Positions 51,827-61,369 of a stretch of DNA of 64,000 bases are shown piece by piece; positions within the stretch are counted from its first letter, which is position 1, and every line of letters starts with the position of its first letter. The notes under the pieces are model-generated. The model searched no databases and was not told the DNA's origin. It saw only the letters and a program-made list of their open reading frames with translations. Made by a program: the position numbers and the translations under genes. Source of the stretch: Alteromonas sp. 5E99-2 (lineage in GTDB: Bacteria > Pseudomonadota > Gammaproteobacteria > Enterobacterales > Alteromonadaceae); contig NZ_JAFNJE010000001.1 of assembly GCF_017368475.1 (NCBI RefSeq), positions 1 through 64,000 of the forward strand, written 5' to 3'.

Positions 51827-51950
51827 AACTAGTTCATTTCCAATATAATGAAGGCGCTCTTTATCAGAGCACTCATATTTTATCCAGGTAATCGCTAGTG
51901 GCAACTATGAATTCATTGAATTTTAAAATTCACACTGTGATTGTCAGTAG

Positions 51951-53657
51951 CTAAAATTTATTGAAGAAAGGCTTTGCATTGATGATAGTTATATCCTGAC
52001 GCTTTCTTAGTTCTTGGAGGATCCAATACTTATGACCTGCGCCGTAAGTAATAACAAATCGCTTACCTTCTCCACTATGCTTGTTAAGTGCTTTATCAAT
52101 ATTTGCATAATGTGCTTCGTTAATTGTTTTCCAGCCACCCGTACCAAGATCGTCGTTAAAGTATTGCTGATACGGCCCGCCGTAACCGTCTTTAATAATC
52201 TCGTCATATTCATTGCTGTGTATAAAAAGCGGATCATCACCACCAGCTGCTTCCAATTTTTCCCCCATTAACTTTATACTTTGCTGATATTCTTTCCATT
52301 GTTCTGTTCTAGCGGGGTCTTTAGCGATGCGTGCAAGCGCCCCTCGACGAAAGTCATTCATGTGAGTATTCCAACCAGCGGTAGGAATAATGGTAAAATC
52401 CATATCATTGGTTCGCGGATATAACATCCCTACATACTCAGCAAAACGCTTAATTCTGACTTCGCGAATTTCCCCATATTTGGCCCAGTCAGCTTGTGCT
52501 TCATCGAATCTATTTGGTGGCATTTCAGTTAATACATAGTCTGGATTAATTGCACGAAATGCTTTATCTAACCTATCTAAACCATAGATTTCACTGGTAT
52601 TGTGGCCACCGTGGATCAGACCTAAAACAATCACTTCGTTTTTCATTGTTGGTAAGGTTTTTTTAGGTGCTGCGGGCAAAGGAATAACACTCAATGTGTT
52701 GCTGATTTCATTCGTAACATACAAGGTTCGTTCTTTTATGCGCATTACAATAGGTTGCTTTCCTACAATAATGGAATCGATAACTTGCTCTTGAATTAAA
52801 TCGATAACTGAAATTGTATCTCCTCCAGCATTGTTGACGTAAGCGTACTGACCATCAGGACCAGCAACAACACTAAAAGGCCGACTACCAATACCATCGG
52901 TTATTTCGTTAACAACTTTAAAACTTGCCGTGTTGATAAACACAACTCTGTTGTCACCGCCACACGCAACCATATAGCTGACTTCATCTAAGGTTAGAGC
53001 TCCGCCTTCAGGTTTGGAACACACAGGCACTATGGCTGCTAATTTGTCATTCAATAAGTCGTACACTGTCACTGTGCCGTCTGTTCTGTTAGGAATAAAC
53101 GCAAGAACGCCATCAGAAGTAATGTGGGCAGGGTAAGGGTTTTTACCTGTTGAAATATGCTTTATAGCGTGTGTTTTTGTATCGATGAAACTAAGACGAT
53201 CTGCAAATTCACTAGTAACACTGATAAGGTTAGTGTCAGAACCATATTTTCCCGAAAACAAACTGGGGCTTTCACCCACATCGTATGTATTAATAACCTC
53301 GCCTTCGTTATTAATGCGGCTAATCACCGTTCCTCTAAAGGCTGTCACTAACCAATCATTTTCAACTCTAATTAAATCTAATGGAACGCCTTTAATTGGA
53401 ATGGTACGAATTTGTTTACCAAGCGTTAAATCAATAACACCAATATTGTCGCTACCTGCATTCGCAACATATGCCATATCGCCTTCAACGCGAATACCAT
53501 GGGGCGCTTTTCCTAGTTGAATGGTTTGACTTACTTTAAACTGATAAGAAGAACTTTTTAGCGCATTATCTGCGCTGTTGTTCGAAGTTTGCGAACAACT
53601 CACTAATGCCATCAAACATACAACAGCGAATAGCGCTGACCTTAAAATTAAACGCAT
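51951..53657 (-). CDS. Lipoprotein: YVTN beta-propeller fused to TIKI/TraB-like domain
   Basis: The signal peptide ends in lipobox LVSC, so the protein should be lipidated. Residues about 35-330 are YVTN-type propeller blades (repeats such as GDMAYVANAGSDNIGVIDL). Residues about 335-568 form a second domain with two GxxH motifs (GLIH about 346-349 and GAGH about 539-542) and an intervening conserved-type Glu (LTEMPP), the pattern of the TIKI/TraB/PrgY metalloprotease-like superfamily. The substrate is unknown. I chose the ATG at 53657, with TGAGGAA upstream, over a TTG at 53678. The domain pairing is unusual. Confidence 0.7.
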   Translation of the reverse strand: MRLILRSALFAVVCLMALVSCSQTSNNSADNALKSSSYQFKVSQTIQLGKAPHGIRVEGDMAYVANAGSDNIGVIDLTLGKQIRTIPIKGVPLDLIRVENDWLVTAFRGTVISRINNEGEVINTYDVGESPSLFSGKYGSDTNLISVTSEFADRLSFIDTKTHAIKHISTGKNPYPAHITSDGVLAFIPNRTDGTVTVYDLLNDKLAAIVPVCSKPEGGALTLDEVSYMVACGGDNRVVFINTASFKVVNEITDGIGSRPFSVVAGPDGQYAYVNNAGGDTISVIDLIQEQVIDSIIVGKQPIVMRIKERTLYVTNEISNTLSVIPLPAAPKKTLPTMKNEVIVLGLIHGGHNTSEIYGLDRLDKAFRAINPDYVLTEMPPNRFDEAQADWAKYGEIREVRIKRFAEYVGMLYPRTNDMDFTIIPTAGWNTHMNDFRRGALARIAKDPARTEQWKEYQQSIKLMGEKLEAAGGDDPLFIHSNEYDEIIKDGYGGPYQQYFNDDLGTGGWKTINEAHYANIDKALNKHSGEGKRFVITYGAGHKYWILQELRKRQDITIINAKPFFNKF

Positions 53658-54040
53658 AGTATTCCTCAGTTTAGACAATCAATTTAACAATAAGAGCTAG
53701 ATGATGTTGTACGGCATTATAGACAGGAGCAAAGGCAGTAAAATCAAAATCGTATTTACTCGATACGAGTGGAATATTGCACACATCAGAGTTAAAAATA
53801 AACTGTCAAACTGAATAAGCTTGTAGTGCTGTGTACGGAATTTTTTCCACTTATTACACAACCCCGATGTAAGGACTGAGTACCTATCCAATTATGTGTA
53901 ACAGCCTTTACATTCCTACCTTCTGTACGGTATTCCCTTTCACTATTTTTGTTTAAGCTAGGTTTCGAATAAGGATGTTCTTATTTCAATCACGTTTTAG
54001 TTTTAAGGCGTGTTTATTAAAAATACAAAAGGAGCAAAAT
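53658..54040. other. 383-base stretch without a supported gene
   Basis: An AT-rich region between the propeller lipoprotein and the double-glycine peptide. It should hold both divergent promoters, but I cannot name clear -35/-10 pairs. A 64-codon minus frame at 53697-53891 has no ribosome site and unconvincing composition. Confidence 0.5.
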
Positions 54041-54196
54041 ATGAAAGAACTAACGAATCAAGACAAAAAAACTATCAGTGGTGGCCTTCAATACACCAAG
54101 GCAGCACAACATGACTTATCATTTTTAAGACGACTTATCCCAAGCCCGCCACGCACACAACCTGTAGAGCCACCTAAGTTAATTAGCCCATTCTAA
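54041..54196 (+). CDS. Putative double-glycine-leader peptide (bacteriocin/RiPP-like precursor)
   Basis: A 51-residue peptide with a strong ribosome site (AAAGGAG, 6 bases before the ATG). The N-terminal 15 residues (MKELTNQDKKTISGG) fit the class of double-glycine leaders removed by peptidase-containing ABC transporters (ELT...ISGG). The 36-residue remainder has no cysteine and is rich in proline and positive charge (RRLIPSPPRTQPVEPPK). No processing transporter, modification enzyme or immunity gene is recognisable nearby, so export would need machinery elsewhere. A hairpin follows the stop. Confidence 0.65.
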   Translation: MKELTNQDKKTISGGLQYTKAAQHDLSFLRRLIPSPPRTQPVEPPKLISPF

Positions 54197-54212
54197 TGAG
54201 AATATAGAAGAA

Positions 54213-54245
54213 CATTCGCGAGTAGTTCCTGCCTATTCGCAAATG
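54213..54245 (+). terminator. Hairpin after the double-glycine peptide
   Basis: A 13-bp stem (54213-54225 with 54233-54245, two G-T pairs) with a 7-base loop, then AT-rich sequence with short T runs. Probably a weak terminator. Confidence 0.4.
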
Positions 54246-54336
54246 TTTAAATTTCTTCTATCCCGCATTTCCAATAGACGAGGAGTAGCTTAAAATACCT
54301 TGGAAATTTTTTGTCTATCTCCTAGGAAACCTCTCT

Positions 54337-55743
54337 ATGTACGCTGGCCTCGATTTCGGCACATCAAACTGTTCTATTGGCACTATGGTCGAGAACGAAC
54401 CCACACTTATACCCATAGACGGGGGGCGTACTCGGTTATCGTCCTGTCTTTTCATCGAACGTGAAGTGATTAAGCCTTTTGATGTGGCGAGATCTGACTT
54501 GATGAGTCGAGTAAGCACTCTCGACAGCGCACAAAACACCGAAACCTTAATCAGTATTGCCCGTAAGCAAATGCAAGCAGAACATAGAAACAAAGCAATT
54601 AGCTTTAAGCAAGCAGCTAGTATTGTTGATGCACTCAAATCAAACGGCGATGTTATTTTTGGTGAAGAAGCTGAGCTCACTCATATTGATGATCCCGAAA
54701 GTGGCTTTTATGTAAAATCGCCCAAGTCGTTTTTAGGCGCTGATATTAATAAAGACCAGCAAGTGGTGTTTACTCGTATAGTTGAAAAAATGCTGGCTCA
54801 TATTAAGCAAGAAGCCGAATCAGTCAAAAACGAAGAATTAAATGACGTTGTTATTGGCAGGCCAGTTAATTTTCATGGCTTATTAGGAAATGACGGTAAC
54901 GAACAAGCTTTAGCTATTATTGGGGAGGCTGCTCAAACCGTAGGTTTCAAGCATGTTGAGTTCTTGATGGAACCCGTTGCAGCAGCTTATGATTATGAGC
55001 GCCAATTAACAACCGATAAAATGGTACTTATTCTTGACCTCGGAGGGGGAACCACAGACTGCTCAGTGATAAAGCTTGGGCCTAGCTATTCTCACCTTGA
55101 GGACAGACAAAATTGTATATTAAGCCATACAGGTAGAAGAATTGGCGGGATTGATTTAGACAACAAACTGGCATTAATGCAGTTTATGCCTCATTTTGGT
55201 AAGGACGCTGTGTTTAAAACTGGCCTCCCCGTTCCAAGTACCTTGTTTAGGCAAGCGGTGTCCGTGAATGATGTTGGCGCGCAACGTGATTTTAACCTTG
55301 TGCGTACGGGTCGTGAAATTGAAGACTATTGCTTGCGTTCAAACGACACAAGACTAAGGCGACTTCAGCAATTAAGAGATGGCAAGTTCGGACTTCGTGT
55401 CAGTCGCAGTGCAGAACAAGCAAAAATAGATTTGTCTGATAACACCTTAGTTGATATCCCCATGGATTATATAGAATCAGGCTTTGATATTTCAGTGAGT
55501 CGCGACGCATTAGCAGAATCCATTGCAGATGAACTGAGCAAATTCGAAATGTTAATGCACGAAGCAATACAGCAAGCCGGCGTCCAGCCCGATGTGCTTT
55601 ATGTAACAGGTGGTACCGCAATGTCTCCCGTAGTTCAACAATGGATAAATGGCGTTTTTCCAGGAATGCCTATTGTTGTCGGTGACCATTTTGGTAGTGT
55701 TACATCAGGGCTAGTAACTCAAGCCGCTCGCTTGTTTAAATAA
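54337..55743 (+). CDS. yegD: Hsp70-family chaperone YegD
   Basis: An Hsp70-like ATPase without the usual substrate-binding and lid domains. It starts MYAGLDFGTSNCSIG (phosphate-1 motif DFGTSNC) and has FYVKSPKSFLGA, the phosphate-2 motif ILDLGGGTTDCSV, and the adenosine motif TGGTAMSP. All align well with E. coli YegD, and length 468 (450 in E. coli) fits. Its client is unknown. It stands alone inside the rpsB-map insertion. Confidence 0.9.
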   Translation: MYAGLDFGTSNCSIGTMVENEPTLIPIDGGRTRLSSCLFIEREVIKPFDVARSDLMSRVSTLDSAQNTETLISIARKQMQAEHRNKAISFKQAASIVDALKSNGDVIFGEEAELTHIDDPESGFYVKSPKSFLGADINKDQQVVFTRIVEKMLAHIKQEAESVKNEELNDVVIGRPVNFHGLLGNDGNEQALAIIGEAAQTVGFKHVEFLMEPVAAAYDYERQLTTDKMVLILDLGGGTTDCSVIKLGPSYSHLEDRQNCILSHTGRRIGGIDLDNKLALMQFMPHFGKDAVFKTGLPVPSTLFRQAVSVNDVGAQRDFNLVRTGREIEDYCLRSNDTRLRRLQQLRDGKFGLRVSRSAEQAKIDLSDNTLVDIPMDYIESGFDISVSRDALAESIADELSKFEMLMHEAIQQAGVQPDVLYVTGGTAMSPVVQQWINGVFPGMPIVVGDHFGSVTSGLVTQAARLFK

Positions 55744-55752
55744 TGATGCGCA

Positions 55753-55780
55753 TTAGAAGGGGTAATAAAGCCCCTTCTAA
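55753..55780 (+). terminator. Hairpin after yegD
   Basis: TTAGAAGGGG (55753-55762) and CCCCTTCTAA (55771-55780) form a perfect 10-bp stem, with an 8-base loop. No T run follows, so termination may be weak or factor-assisted. Confidence 0.45.
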
Positions 55781-55852
55781 CGTTAAAAATACATTGCCTA
55801 AAGCTGAAGAATAACAGATAGTTAGGTCTATTATTTTTTAAATAACGCTGCC

Positions 55853-56464
55853 ATGAACCTAAACCTATCTAATTTTTCTAGCACTGACGTTTATCACTTA
55901 ATGACTCAAACTATCATCCCTCGCCCTATTGCTTGGGTGCTAAGTGAAAACCAAGATAGTTCATTGAACTTAGCCCCTTTCTCCTATTTTAATGCCGTTT
56001 GTAGTGATCCCCCTTTAATGATGTTATCACTCACCCAAAAACCTAACGGTGAAACTAAAGACACAGTCACTAACTTAACTGTCGGGAATTATTGCGTTAT
56101 TCATATTGCTCATGTAGGCCAAGCTCAAGACATAACGGCAACTGCAGCGAACCTCAACTATGGTCACAGCGAAGTCACTGAAAACAACATTCAACTAGTA
56201 GAACAAAAAAATTGGCCTTTGCCCCGTGTGGAAAATGCCCCTATTGCCTATTTGTGTAAAGTGCACAGCACAACAACTATAGGGAATACCTCACAGCAGC
56301 TTATATTTGTTGAAGCAAAAGAGCTATGGGTAGATAACAACGCCACCAAAGAAGAGAACGGACGAATTATAATCGACGCTAAAACAATTAACCCTCTAAT
56401 TAGGTTGGGCGCGAATCAATACGCCGATTTGGGTACTGTCTTGAGTAAAGCTAGGCCAAAATAA
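55853..56464 (+). CDS. Flavin reductase-like FMN-binding protein
   Basis: A split-barrel flavoprotein of the flavin reductase-like family. Motifs: IPRPIAWVLSEN, NLAPFSYFNAVCSDPPLMM and the KDTVTNL segment typical of FMN contact. Length 203. Members reduce flavins or act as flavin-dependent oxidoreductases; no partner oxygenase lies beside it, so the substrate is open. Confidence 0.85.
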   Translation: MNLNLSNFSSTDVYHLMTQTIIPRPIAWVLSENQDSSLNLAPFSYFNAVCSDPPLMMLSLTQKPNGETKDTVTNLTVGNYCVIHIAHVGQAQDITATAANLNYGHSEVTENNIQLVEQKNWPLPRVENAPIAYLCKVHSTTTIGNTSQQLIFVEAKELWVDNNATKEENGRIIIDAKTINPLIRLGANQYADLGTVLSKARPK

Positions 56465-56582
56465 TTGGACACAGTTTATACTCGCACCTATACAAAAACA
56501 CTCTAAATCGCTACCATATGCACCGTTTTGAGATTAACGAGCGGTAACGCTCTGGATTATACCAATAGGTATGGAGTAGGTT

Positions 56583-57377
56583 TTGGGCGCAATTATAAAA
56601 ACGGTTGAAGAAATTGAAAAGATGCGAGTCGCAGGTAAACTGGCGGCAGACGTGCTGATGATGATTGGTGAGCACGTCAAAAAAGGCATAACAACCGACG
56701 AACTGAATACAATTTGCCATAATTACATTGTTGAACATCAGGACGCCATACCCGCCCCTTTAAATTATGGTCATCCACCTTTTCCAAAATCTATTTGTAC
56801 ATCAGTGAACCATGTTATCTGTCATGGTATTCCTTCTGATAAAAAACTAAAAGACGGCGACATTGTTAATATCGATGTAACTGTTATTAAAGATGGGTAC
56901 CACGGCGACACATCGAAAATGTTTGTTGTTGGAAAACCCAGTATTCTTGCTGACCGTTTGATAAAAACTACCCAAGAATCACTCTATAAAGCGATAAAAA
57001 TAGTGAAACCGGGAGTTCGCTTAGGCGATATCGGTCATATTATTCAAAAATTTGCAGAATCTCATGATTATTCCATTGTTCGCGAATACTGCGGTCATGG
57101 AATTGGTGCGACCTTTCACGAAGAACCTCAAGTTGTACACTACGGTACACCCAATACGGGCGATGTTCTTGAAGCTGGCATGTGTTTTACCATAGAGCCC
57201 ATGATCAATGCAGGCAAAAGACATTCTAAAGTATTGCCCGACAACTGGACTGTAGTGACGAAAGACAGAAGCTTAAGTGCGCAATGGGAGCACACTTTAT
57301 TAGTTACGGAAGACGGCGTGGAAATTTTAACCCTTCGCGACGAAGAAGATATCGATAGAATCATCCGTCATAACTAA
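56583..57377 (+). CDS. map: Methionine aminopeptidase, type I
   Basis: Removes N-terminal methionine from new proteins. The metal ligands are present: DVTVIKDGYHGDTSKMF (two Asp), CGHGIGATFHEEPQV (His), FTIEPMI and WEHTLLV (two Glu). The start is TTG with GGAGTAGG upstream and gives an N-terminus in register with E. coli Map. Length 264. In E. coli map is directly divergent from rpsB; here 5.7 kb of other genes separate them. Confidence 0.96.
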   Translation: MGAIIKTVEEIEKMRVAGKLAADVLMMIGEHVKKGITTDELNTICHNYIVEHQDAIPAPLNYGHPPFPKSICTSVNHVICHGIPSDKKLKDGDIVNIDVTVIKDGYHGDTSKMFVVGKPSILADRLIKTTQESLYKAIKIVKPGVRLGDIGHIIQKFAESHDYSIVREYCGHGIGATFHEEPQVVHYGTPNTGDVLEAGMCFTIEPMINAGKRHSKVLPDNWTVVTKDRSLSAQWEHTLLVTEDGVEILTLRDEEDIDRIIRHN

Positions 57378-57394
57378 TCACCCCGACCCAATGA

Positions 57395-60043
57395 GTGCTT
57401 ATATTGAACTTAGAATCTCTTGTAGACCAGGTATTACAACTCGATAGCATTAGTAACCTTGGGGAATGGAAATCCTTAGTATCAGATAGCTATCTATGGC
57501 TAAACGAAAATTTATGCTTACTTCCTATCGAAGACTTAGTGACAGGAAGGGCAAAGTTTGTCGATGCGCTTTTGCAACAAGCATGGCAAATTACCGGCCT
57601 TATCTCTGACGATAACGTAACTCTGTGCGCGGTAGGCGGATATGGAAGAGGTCACTTACAGCCCTACTCCGATATTGACCTTCTCATTGCCAGTAAAAAA
57701 CGTTTAAGTAAAGGGTCTGAAGAGAAAGTGAGCCAGTTCATTACTTTTCTTTGGGATATACGTTTGGACATTGGCCAATCAGTTAGAACAATCAAAGAGT
57801 GTATTGCCTTAGCTAAAGATGACATTACTATAGCCACTAACTTAATAGAACTTCGCTTTCTTTCAGGAAGCCAACCTATATACGATGATTTGTGGCACAG
57901 GGTTAACAACAAACATCGCAGAAGTAGTAAAGATTTCTTTTTAGCTAAATACAAAGAACAAAAAGCACGCCATGCTAAATTTCATGGTACTGCGTACAAC
58001 TTAGAACCAAACATTAAAGAAAACCCTGGCTGCTTACGAGACATTCAAACCATTGGCTGGGTTGCAAAGCAGCATTTCACTGAACTAGAAGGAACACAAC
58101 TTGTTACCCAAGGCTATATGACTCAAGATGAGCATAGTGAATTGGTTGAGTGTAGAATGCACCTTTGGAAGATTCGCTGTGCATTGCACTTGGTCGCAGG
58201 TCGCAGTGAAAACCGACTATTATTTGATTATCAAACTGATGTTGCAGAAAAACTAGGCTATGGAAACGAAGGTAAAAAATCGGTAGAAACCATGATGCGT
58301 GGCTTCTTCCGTATAATCAGTCGTATTCATGAGTTGAACCTCATGCTTCTAGACCGTTTTCAAAGCGATATTCTCAATAAGAAAAAACGCGACATTTGTT
58401 ATATTTCTACTGATTTTGAACGTGTTGATGGCCTTATTTCGCCAAGGCATGACAATGCATTTCCATCGCCTGAATCCCTACTCGATTTTTTACTCGTTAT
58501 TGCCGACGCAGATAACATTGAGGGTTTAAGTGCAGATTGTATTCGCCAACTAAGGAATGCCAGACAAGCATTTCAGTCTGAGTATTATTGTGAAAGACCA
58601 GACTGCAGAGATAAATTCCTTGCCTTAATGAAGCATCCACACTTCTTTGATAAAGCATGGGACATTATGCATGAATACAAAATTATTCAGCATTATTTGC
58701 CGGCTTGGGATCAAATTGTAGGCATGATGCAATTTGATTTGTTCCACGCCTATACCGTTGATGAGCATACTCATCGCTTAGTAAAACACGTTAATGCCTA
58801 TTTTAACCCTAACGATAACCGATTTCCTCGTTGTTCTCGTATTGTAAAAACAATGGAACACCCTGAAGTCTTGTATATGACAGCGATATTTCACGATATC
58901 GCAAAAGGAAGAAACGGCGACCATTCGGTATTAGGCGAGCAAGACGTTCGCGACTTCTGCCAAAGCCATCAAGTCAACAAAGAACACGAAGACATGATTG
59001 CTTGGCTGGTTAGAAATCACTTGTTGATGTCAGTCGTAGCACAGCGTCGTGATATATACGATCCAGAGGTTATTCATGAGTTTGCCTCGGCAGTAAAAAG
59101 TCAAAAACACCTAGACTTACTTTACACCTTAACGCTAGCTGACATTAGAGCCACCAATGACAACTTGTGGAATGATTGGAAAGGCTCCCTACTTCGCGAA
59201 CTCTACTTGATGACCAAACAAGCGTTGGATAATGGTCTACGTTGCCAAGCGACATTAGATGAAAGAGTAAGTTTACATAAGTCCAAGGCGCTGGATTTAC
59301 TCAATGAACACAACATAGAAATTAATGCAATCGAATCACACTGGGCACGCTTTAATCAAGACTACTTTAGCCGTTTTACGCCTGCGCAAATAGCATGGCA
59401 TACTGAACAAATACTGAGCTGTCACGATTGCGACAATGATGCTTTGCTAGTCTCGGCGAATGAACACAGTGCAAAAGGCGGCACAGAGTTATTGGTATAC
59501 GGCAAAGATAGGGTTGCGATGTTTGCGCAAATAGCTAGCGTTGTGGACAACGGTAACTGCTCTATCCATGATGCCTATATTACTGTGACCGACGACGGTT
59601 ATGTATTCGACAGCCTATTAATTCTAGAGAATGATGGACAACGAGTAACGTCAAAAAGTCGCATTAACGAACTTGAAAAAGCCATAAAAGAACAAATAAA
59701 TAAGCCAGGACGCTCGCACACCAATACACGCAGAATTTCACGACAAATGCGCCAATTGGATGTACCAATTAAAATTCGATTTTACTCTCGCGGTGACGAA
59801 GCGACCCTAGTAGAATTAGAAGCGCTTGATGCACCTGGAATGCTCGCAAAAGTAGGTCACGCATTGGTTGATTGCAACACAACGTTAAAGCTTGCAAAAA
59901 TATCAACCATAGGTGAGCGAGCAGAAGATGTATTTATTGTTACAAATGCAAATGGGCAAGCACTAAGCCCTCAAGAACAGGTTGCTCTTAAGCAGCAATT
60001 GAAATTTAAACTCGAACAACTTGAAGATATCTCAAACTCATGA
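57395..60043 (+). CDS. glnD: Bifunctional uridylyltransferase / uridylyl-removing enzyme GlnD
   Basis: Senses glutamine and modifies PII proteins. The nucleotidyltransferase motif [18 protein letters not shown] lies at about 82-99, the HD phosphohydrolase motif [13 protein letters not shown] near residue 500, and two ACT domains at the C-terminus ([16 protein letters not shown] and [12 protein letters not shown]). Length 882. Start is GTG, 17 bases after map. It overlaps dapD by 4 bases (ATGA), so the two are translationally coupled. Confidence 0.97.
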   Translation: MLILNLESLVDQVLQLDSISNLGEWKSLVSDSYLWLNENLCLLPIEDLVTGRAKFVDALLQQAWQITGLISDDNVTLCAVGGYGRGHLQPYSDIDLLIASKKRLSKGSEEKVSQFITFLWDIRLDIGQSVRTIKECIALAKDDITIATNLIELRFLSGSQPIYDDLWHRVNNKHRRSSKDFFLAKYKEQKARHAKFHGTAYNLEPNIKENPGCLRDIQTIGWVAKQHFTELEGTQLVTQGYMTQDEHSELVECRMHLWKIRCALHLVAGRSENRLLFDYQTDVAEKLGYGNEGKKSVETMMRGFFRIISRIHELNLMLLDRFQSDILNKKKRDICYISTDFERVDGLISPRHDNAFPSPESLLDFLLVIADADNIEGLSADCIRQLRNARQAFQSEYYCERPDCRDKFLALMKHPHFFDKAWDIMHEYKIIQHYLPAWDQIVGMMQFDLFHAYTVDEHTHRLVKHVNAYFNPNDNRFPRCSRIVKTMEHPEVLYMTAIFHDIAKGRNGDHSVLGEQDVRDFCQSHQVNKEHEDMIAWLVRNHLLMSVVAQRRDIYDPEVIHEFASAVKSQKHLDLLYTLTLADIRATNDNLWNDWKGSLLRELYLMTKQALDNGLRCQATLDERVSLHKSKALDLLNEHNIEINAIESHWARFNQDYFSRFTPAQIAWHTEQILSCHDCDNDALLVSANEHSAKGGTELLVYGKDRVAMFAQIASVVDNGNCSIHDAYITVTDDGYVFDSLLILENDGQRVTSKSRINELEKAIKEQINKPGRSHTNTRRISRQMRQLDVPIKIRFYSRGDEATLVELEALDAPGMLAKVGHALVDCNTTLKLAKISTIGERAEDVFIVTNANGQALSPQEQVALKQQLKFKLEQLEDISNS

Positions 60044-60864
60044 ACGAACTACAAACGATTATAGAAAGTGCTTTTGAACAAAGAGCAAACATTACTCCTT
60101 CTAGCGCATCACCAGAAGTTGTTGATGCAGTAAACCAAGCTTTTGCAGCTTTAAATAGCGGAGCCGCTAGAGTTGCAGAGAAAATTGATGGTGAGTGGGT
60201 TGTTCATCAATGGCTTAAAAAAGCGGTTTTACTGTATTTTCGTCTGCACGACAATGCCATCATTGACGGTCAAGAAACTCAGTATTTTGACAAGGTACCC
60301 TTAAAATTCAGCGATTACACCGCAGAGCGTTTTGCTGAAGAAGGCATGCGTGTAGTACCACCTGCGACAGTAAGAACTGGCGTATTCGTAGGCAAAAATG
60401 TTGTATTAATGCCATCTTATGTGAATATCGGTGCTTACGTTGGCGAAGGCACTATGGTTGATACCTGGGCGACAGTAGGCTCATGTGCTCAAATCGGTAA
60501 AAATGTTCATTTATCTGGCGGTGTAGGCATTGGCGGTGTACTTGAACCTCTTCAAGCAAACCCAACTATTATTGAAGATAACTGTTTCATTGGCGCTCGA
60601 AGTGAAATTGTAGAAGGCGTTATCGTTGAAGAGGGCGCAGTTATTTCTATGGGCGTTTATATTGGTCAAAGTACCCGTATTTATGATCGTGAAACTGGCG
60701 AAATTCACTACGGTCGAGTGCCTGCGGGTTCAGTTGTTGTGCCTGGTACCCTGCCTTCATCTACCGGTGATTGTCAGTTATACGCGGCAATTATCGTGAA
60801 AAAAGTAGATGCTAAAACCCGTGGAAAAGTAGGTATTAACGAATTATTAAGAAGTGCTGAATAG
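60040..60864 (+). CDS. dapD: 2,3,4,5-tetrahydropyridine-2,6-dicarboxylate N-succinyltransferase
   Basis: Succinylase step of lysine and diaminopimelate synthesis. The N-terminal helical domain is followed by a left-handed beta helix with [20 protein letters not shown] and [17 protein letters not shown]. Length 274 equals E. coli DapD. The order glnD-dapD is conserved. Confidence 0.98.
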   Translation: MNELQTIIESAFEQRANITPSSASPEVVDAVNQAFAALNSGAARVAEKIDGEWVVHQWLKKAVLLYFRLHDNAIIDGQETQYFDKVPLKFSDYTAERFAEEGMRVVPPATVRTGVFVGKNVVLMPSYVNIGAYVGEGTMVDTWATVGSCAQIGKNVHLSGGVGIGGVLEPLQANPTIIEDNCFIGARSEIVEGVIVEEGAVISMGVYIGQSTRIYDRETGEIHYGRVPAGSVVVPGTLPSSTGDCQLYAAIIVKKVDAKTRGKVGINELLRSAE

Positions 60865-60874
60865 TAGCAAATAA

Positions 60875-60909
60875 GAATGAAACTAGTTAAATCTTAACTA
60901 GTTTCATTC
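60875..60909. terminator. Long hairpin between convergent dapD and mioC
   Basis: A perfect 16-bp stem (60875-60890 with 60894-60909) with a 3-base loop, 10 bases after the dapD stop. No long T run follows on the plus strand, whereas the minus strand reads into TTATTT. It probably serves both genes. A second, 18-base perfect palindrome covers the mioC stop (60913-60930). Confidence 0.55.
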
Positions 60910-60919
60910 ATTCCCTTTG

Positions 60920-61369
60920 TTATAACAAAGGAATTAACGTCTCTAGCCAAGTTGCTACATCAGCTTCTGGATCTAACGTTTCTAAATCATCCACTTCAAG
61001 TAACGGCACAAGAGCTTGCGCTTTTAGGCTTTCTAACAAATTAAATACGGTTTTTCCCGCGCCACAAAACGAATCTCCATAGCTACTGTCTCCCATAGCC
61101 ACAATTGCAAAACGCTTTCCTTCAAATGAGGGGGTTTGCCCTTTGATATCGTCGATGACCCATTCCAAGTTAGGGGGTAAATCACCTTGCCCCGTTGTTG
61201 AAGACACGACCAAAATAACGTCGGCATCATTAAAGTCTTGAACGCTAGGTTCTTCAATAAGGCTTGCTTTAATGTCTTTAGACTCTAGGAAAGATTGCGC
61301 ACTTTGCGCTACGTTTTGTGCATTTCCGTACACAGAACCATAAAAAATACTAATTGAAGGCATTGTCAT
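60920..61369 (-). CDS. mioC: Flavodoxin-like protein MioC
   Basis: A short-chain FMN flavodoxin. The FMN phosphate loop is GSVYGNAQNVAQSA, the stretch VVSSTTGQGDLPPN and VAMGDSSYGDSFCGAG contact the flavin. Length 149 with the ATG at 61369, which overlaps the truC stop as ATGA and implies translational coupling. MioC supports biotin synthase in E. coli in vitro; a role in tRNA modification has also been suggested by its truC neighbour, but this is inference. Confidence 0.9.
   Translation of the reverse strand: MTMPSISIFYGSVYGNAQNVAQSAQSFLESKDIKASLIEEPSVQDFNDADVILVVSSTTGQGDLPPNLEWVIDDIKGQTPSFEGKRFAIVAMGDSSYGDSFCGAGKTVFNLLESLKAQALVPLLEVDDLETLDPEADVATWLETLIPLL

Noticed and set aside
53697-53891. 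64-codon minus-strand frame upstream of the propeller lipoprotein
   Set aside because: No ribosome site, odd composition, and it covers the region where both divergent promoters should lie.
60913-60930. 18-base palindrome over the mioC stop as a recombination site
   Set aside because: It is better explained as part of the paired hairpins at the end of two convergent genes; no integrase or second copy is seen.
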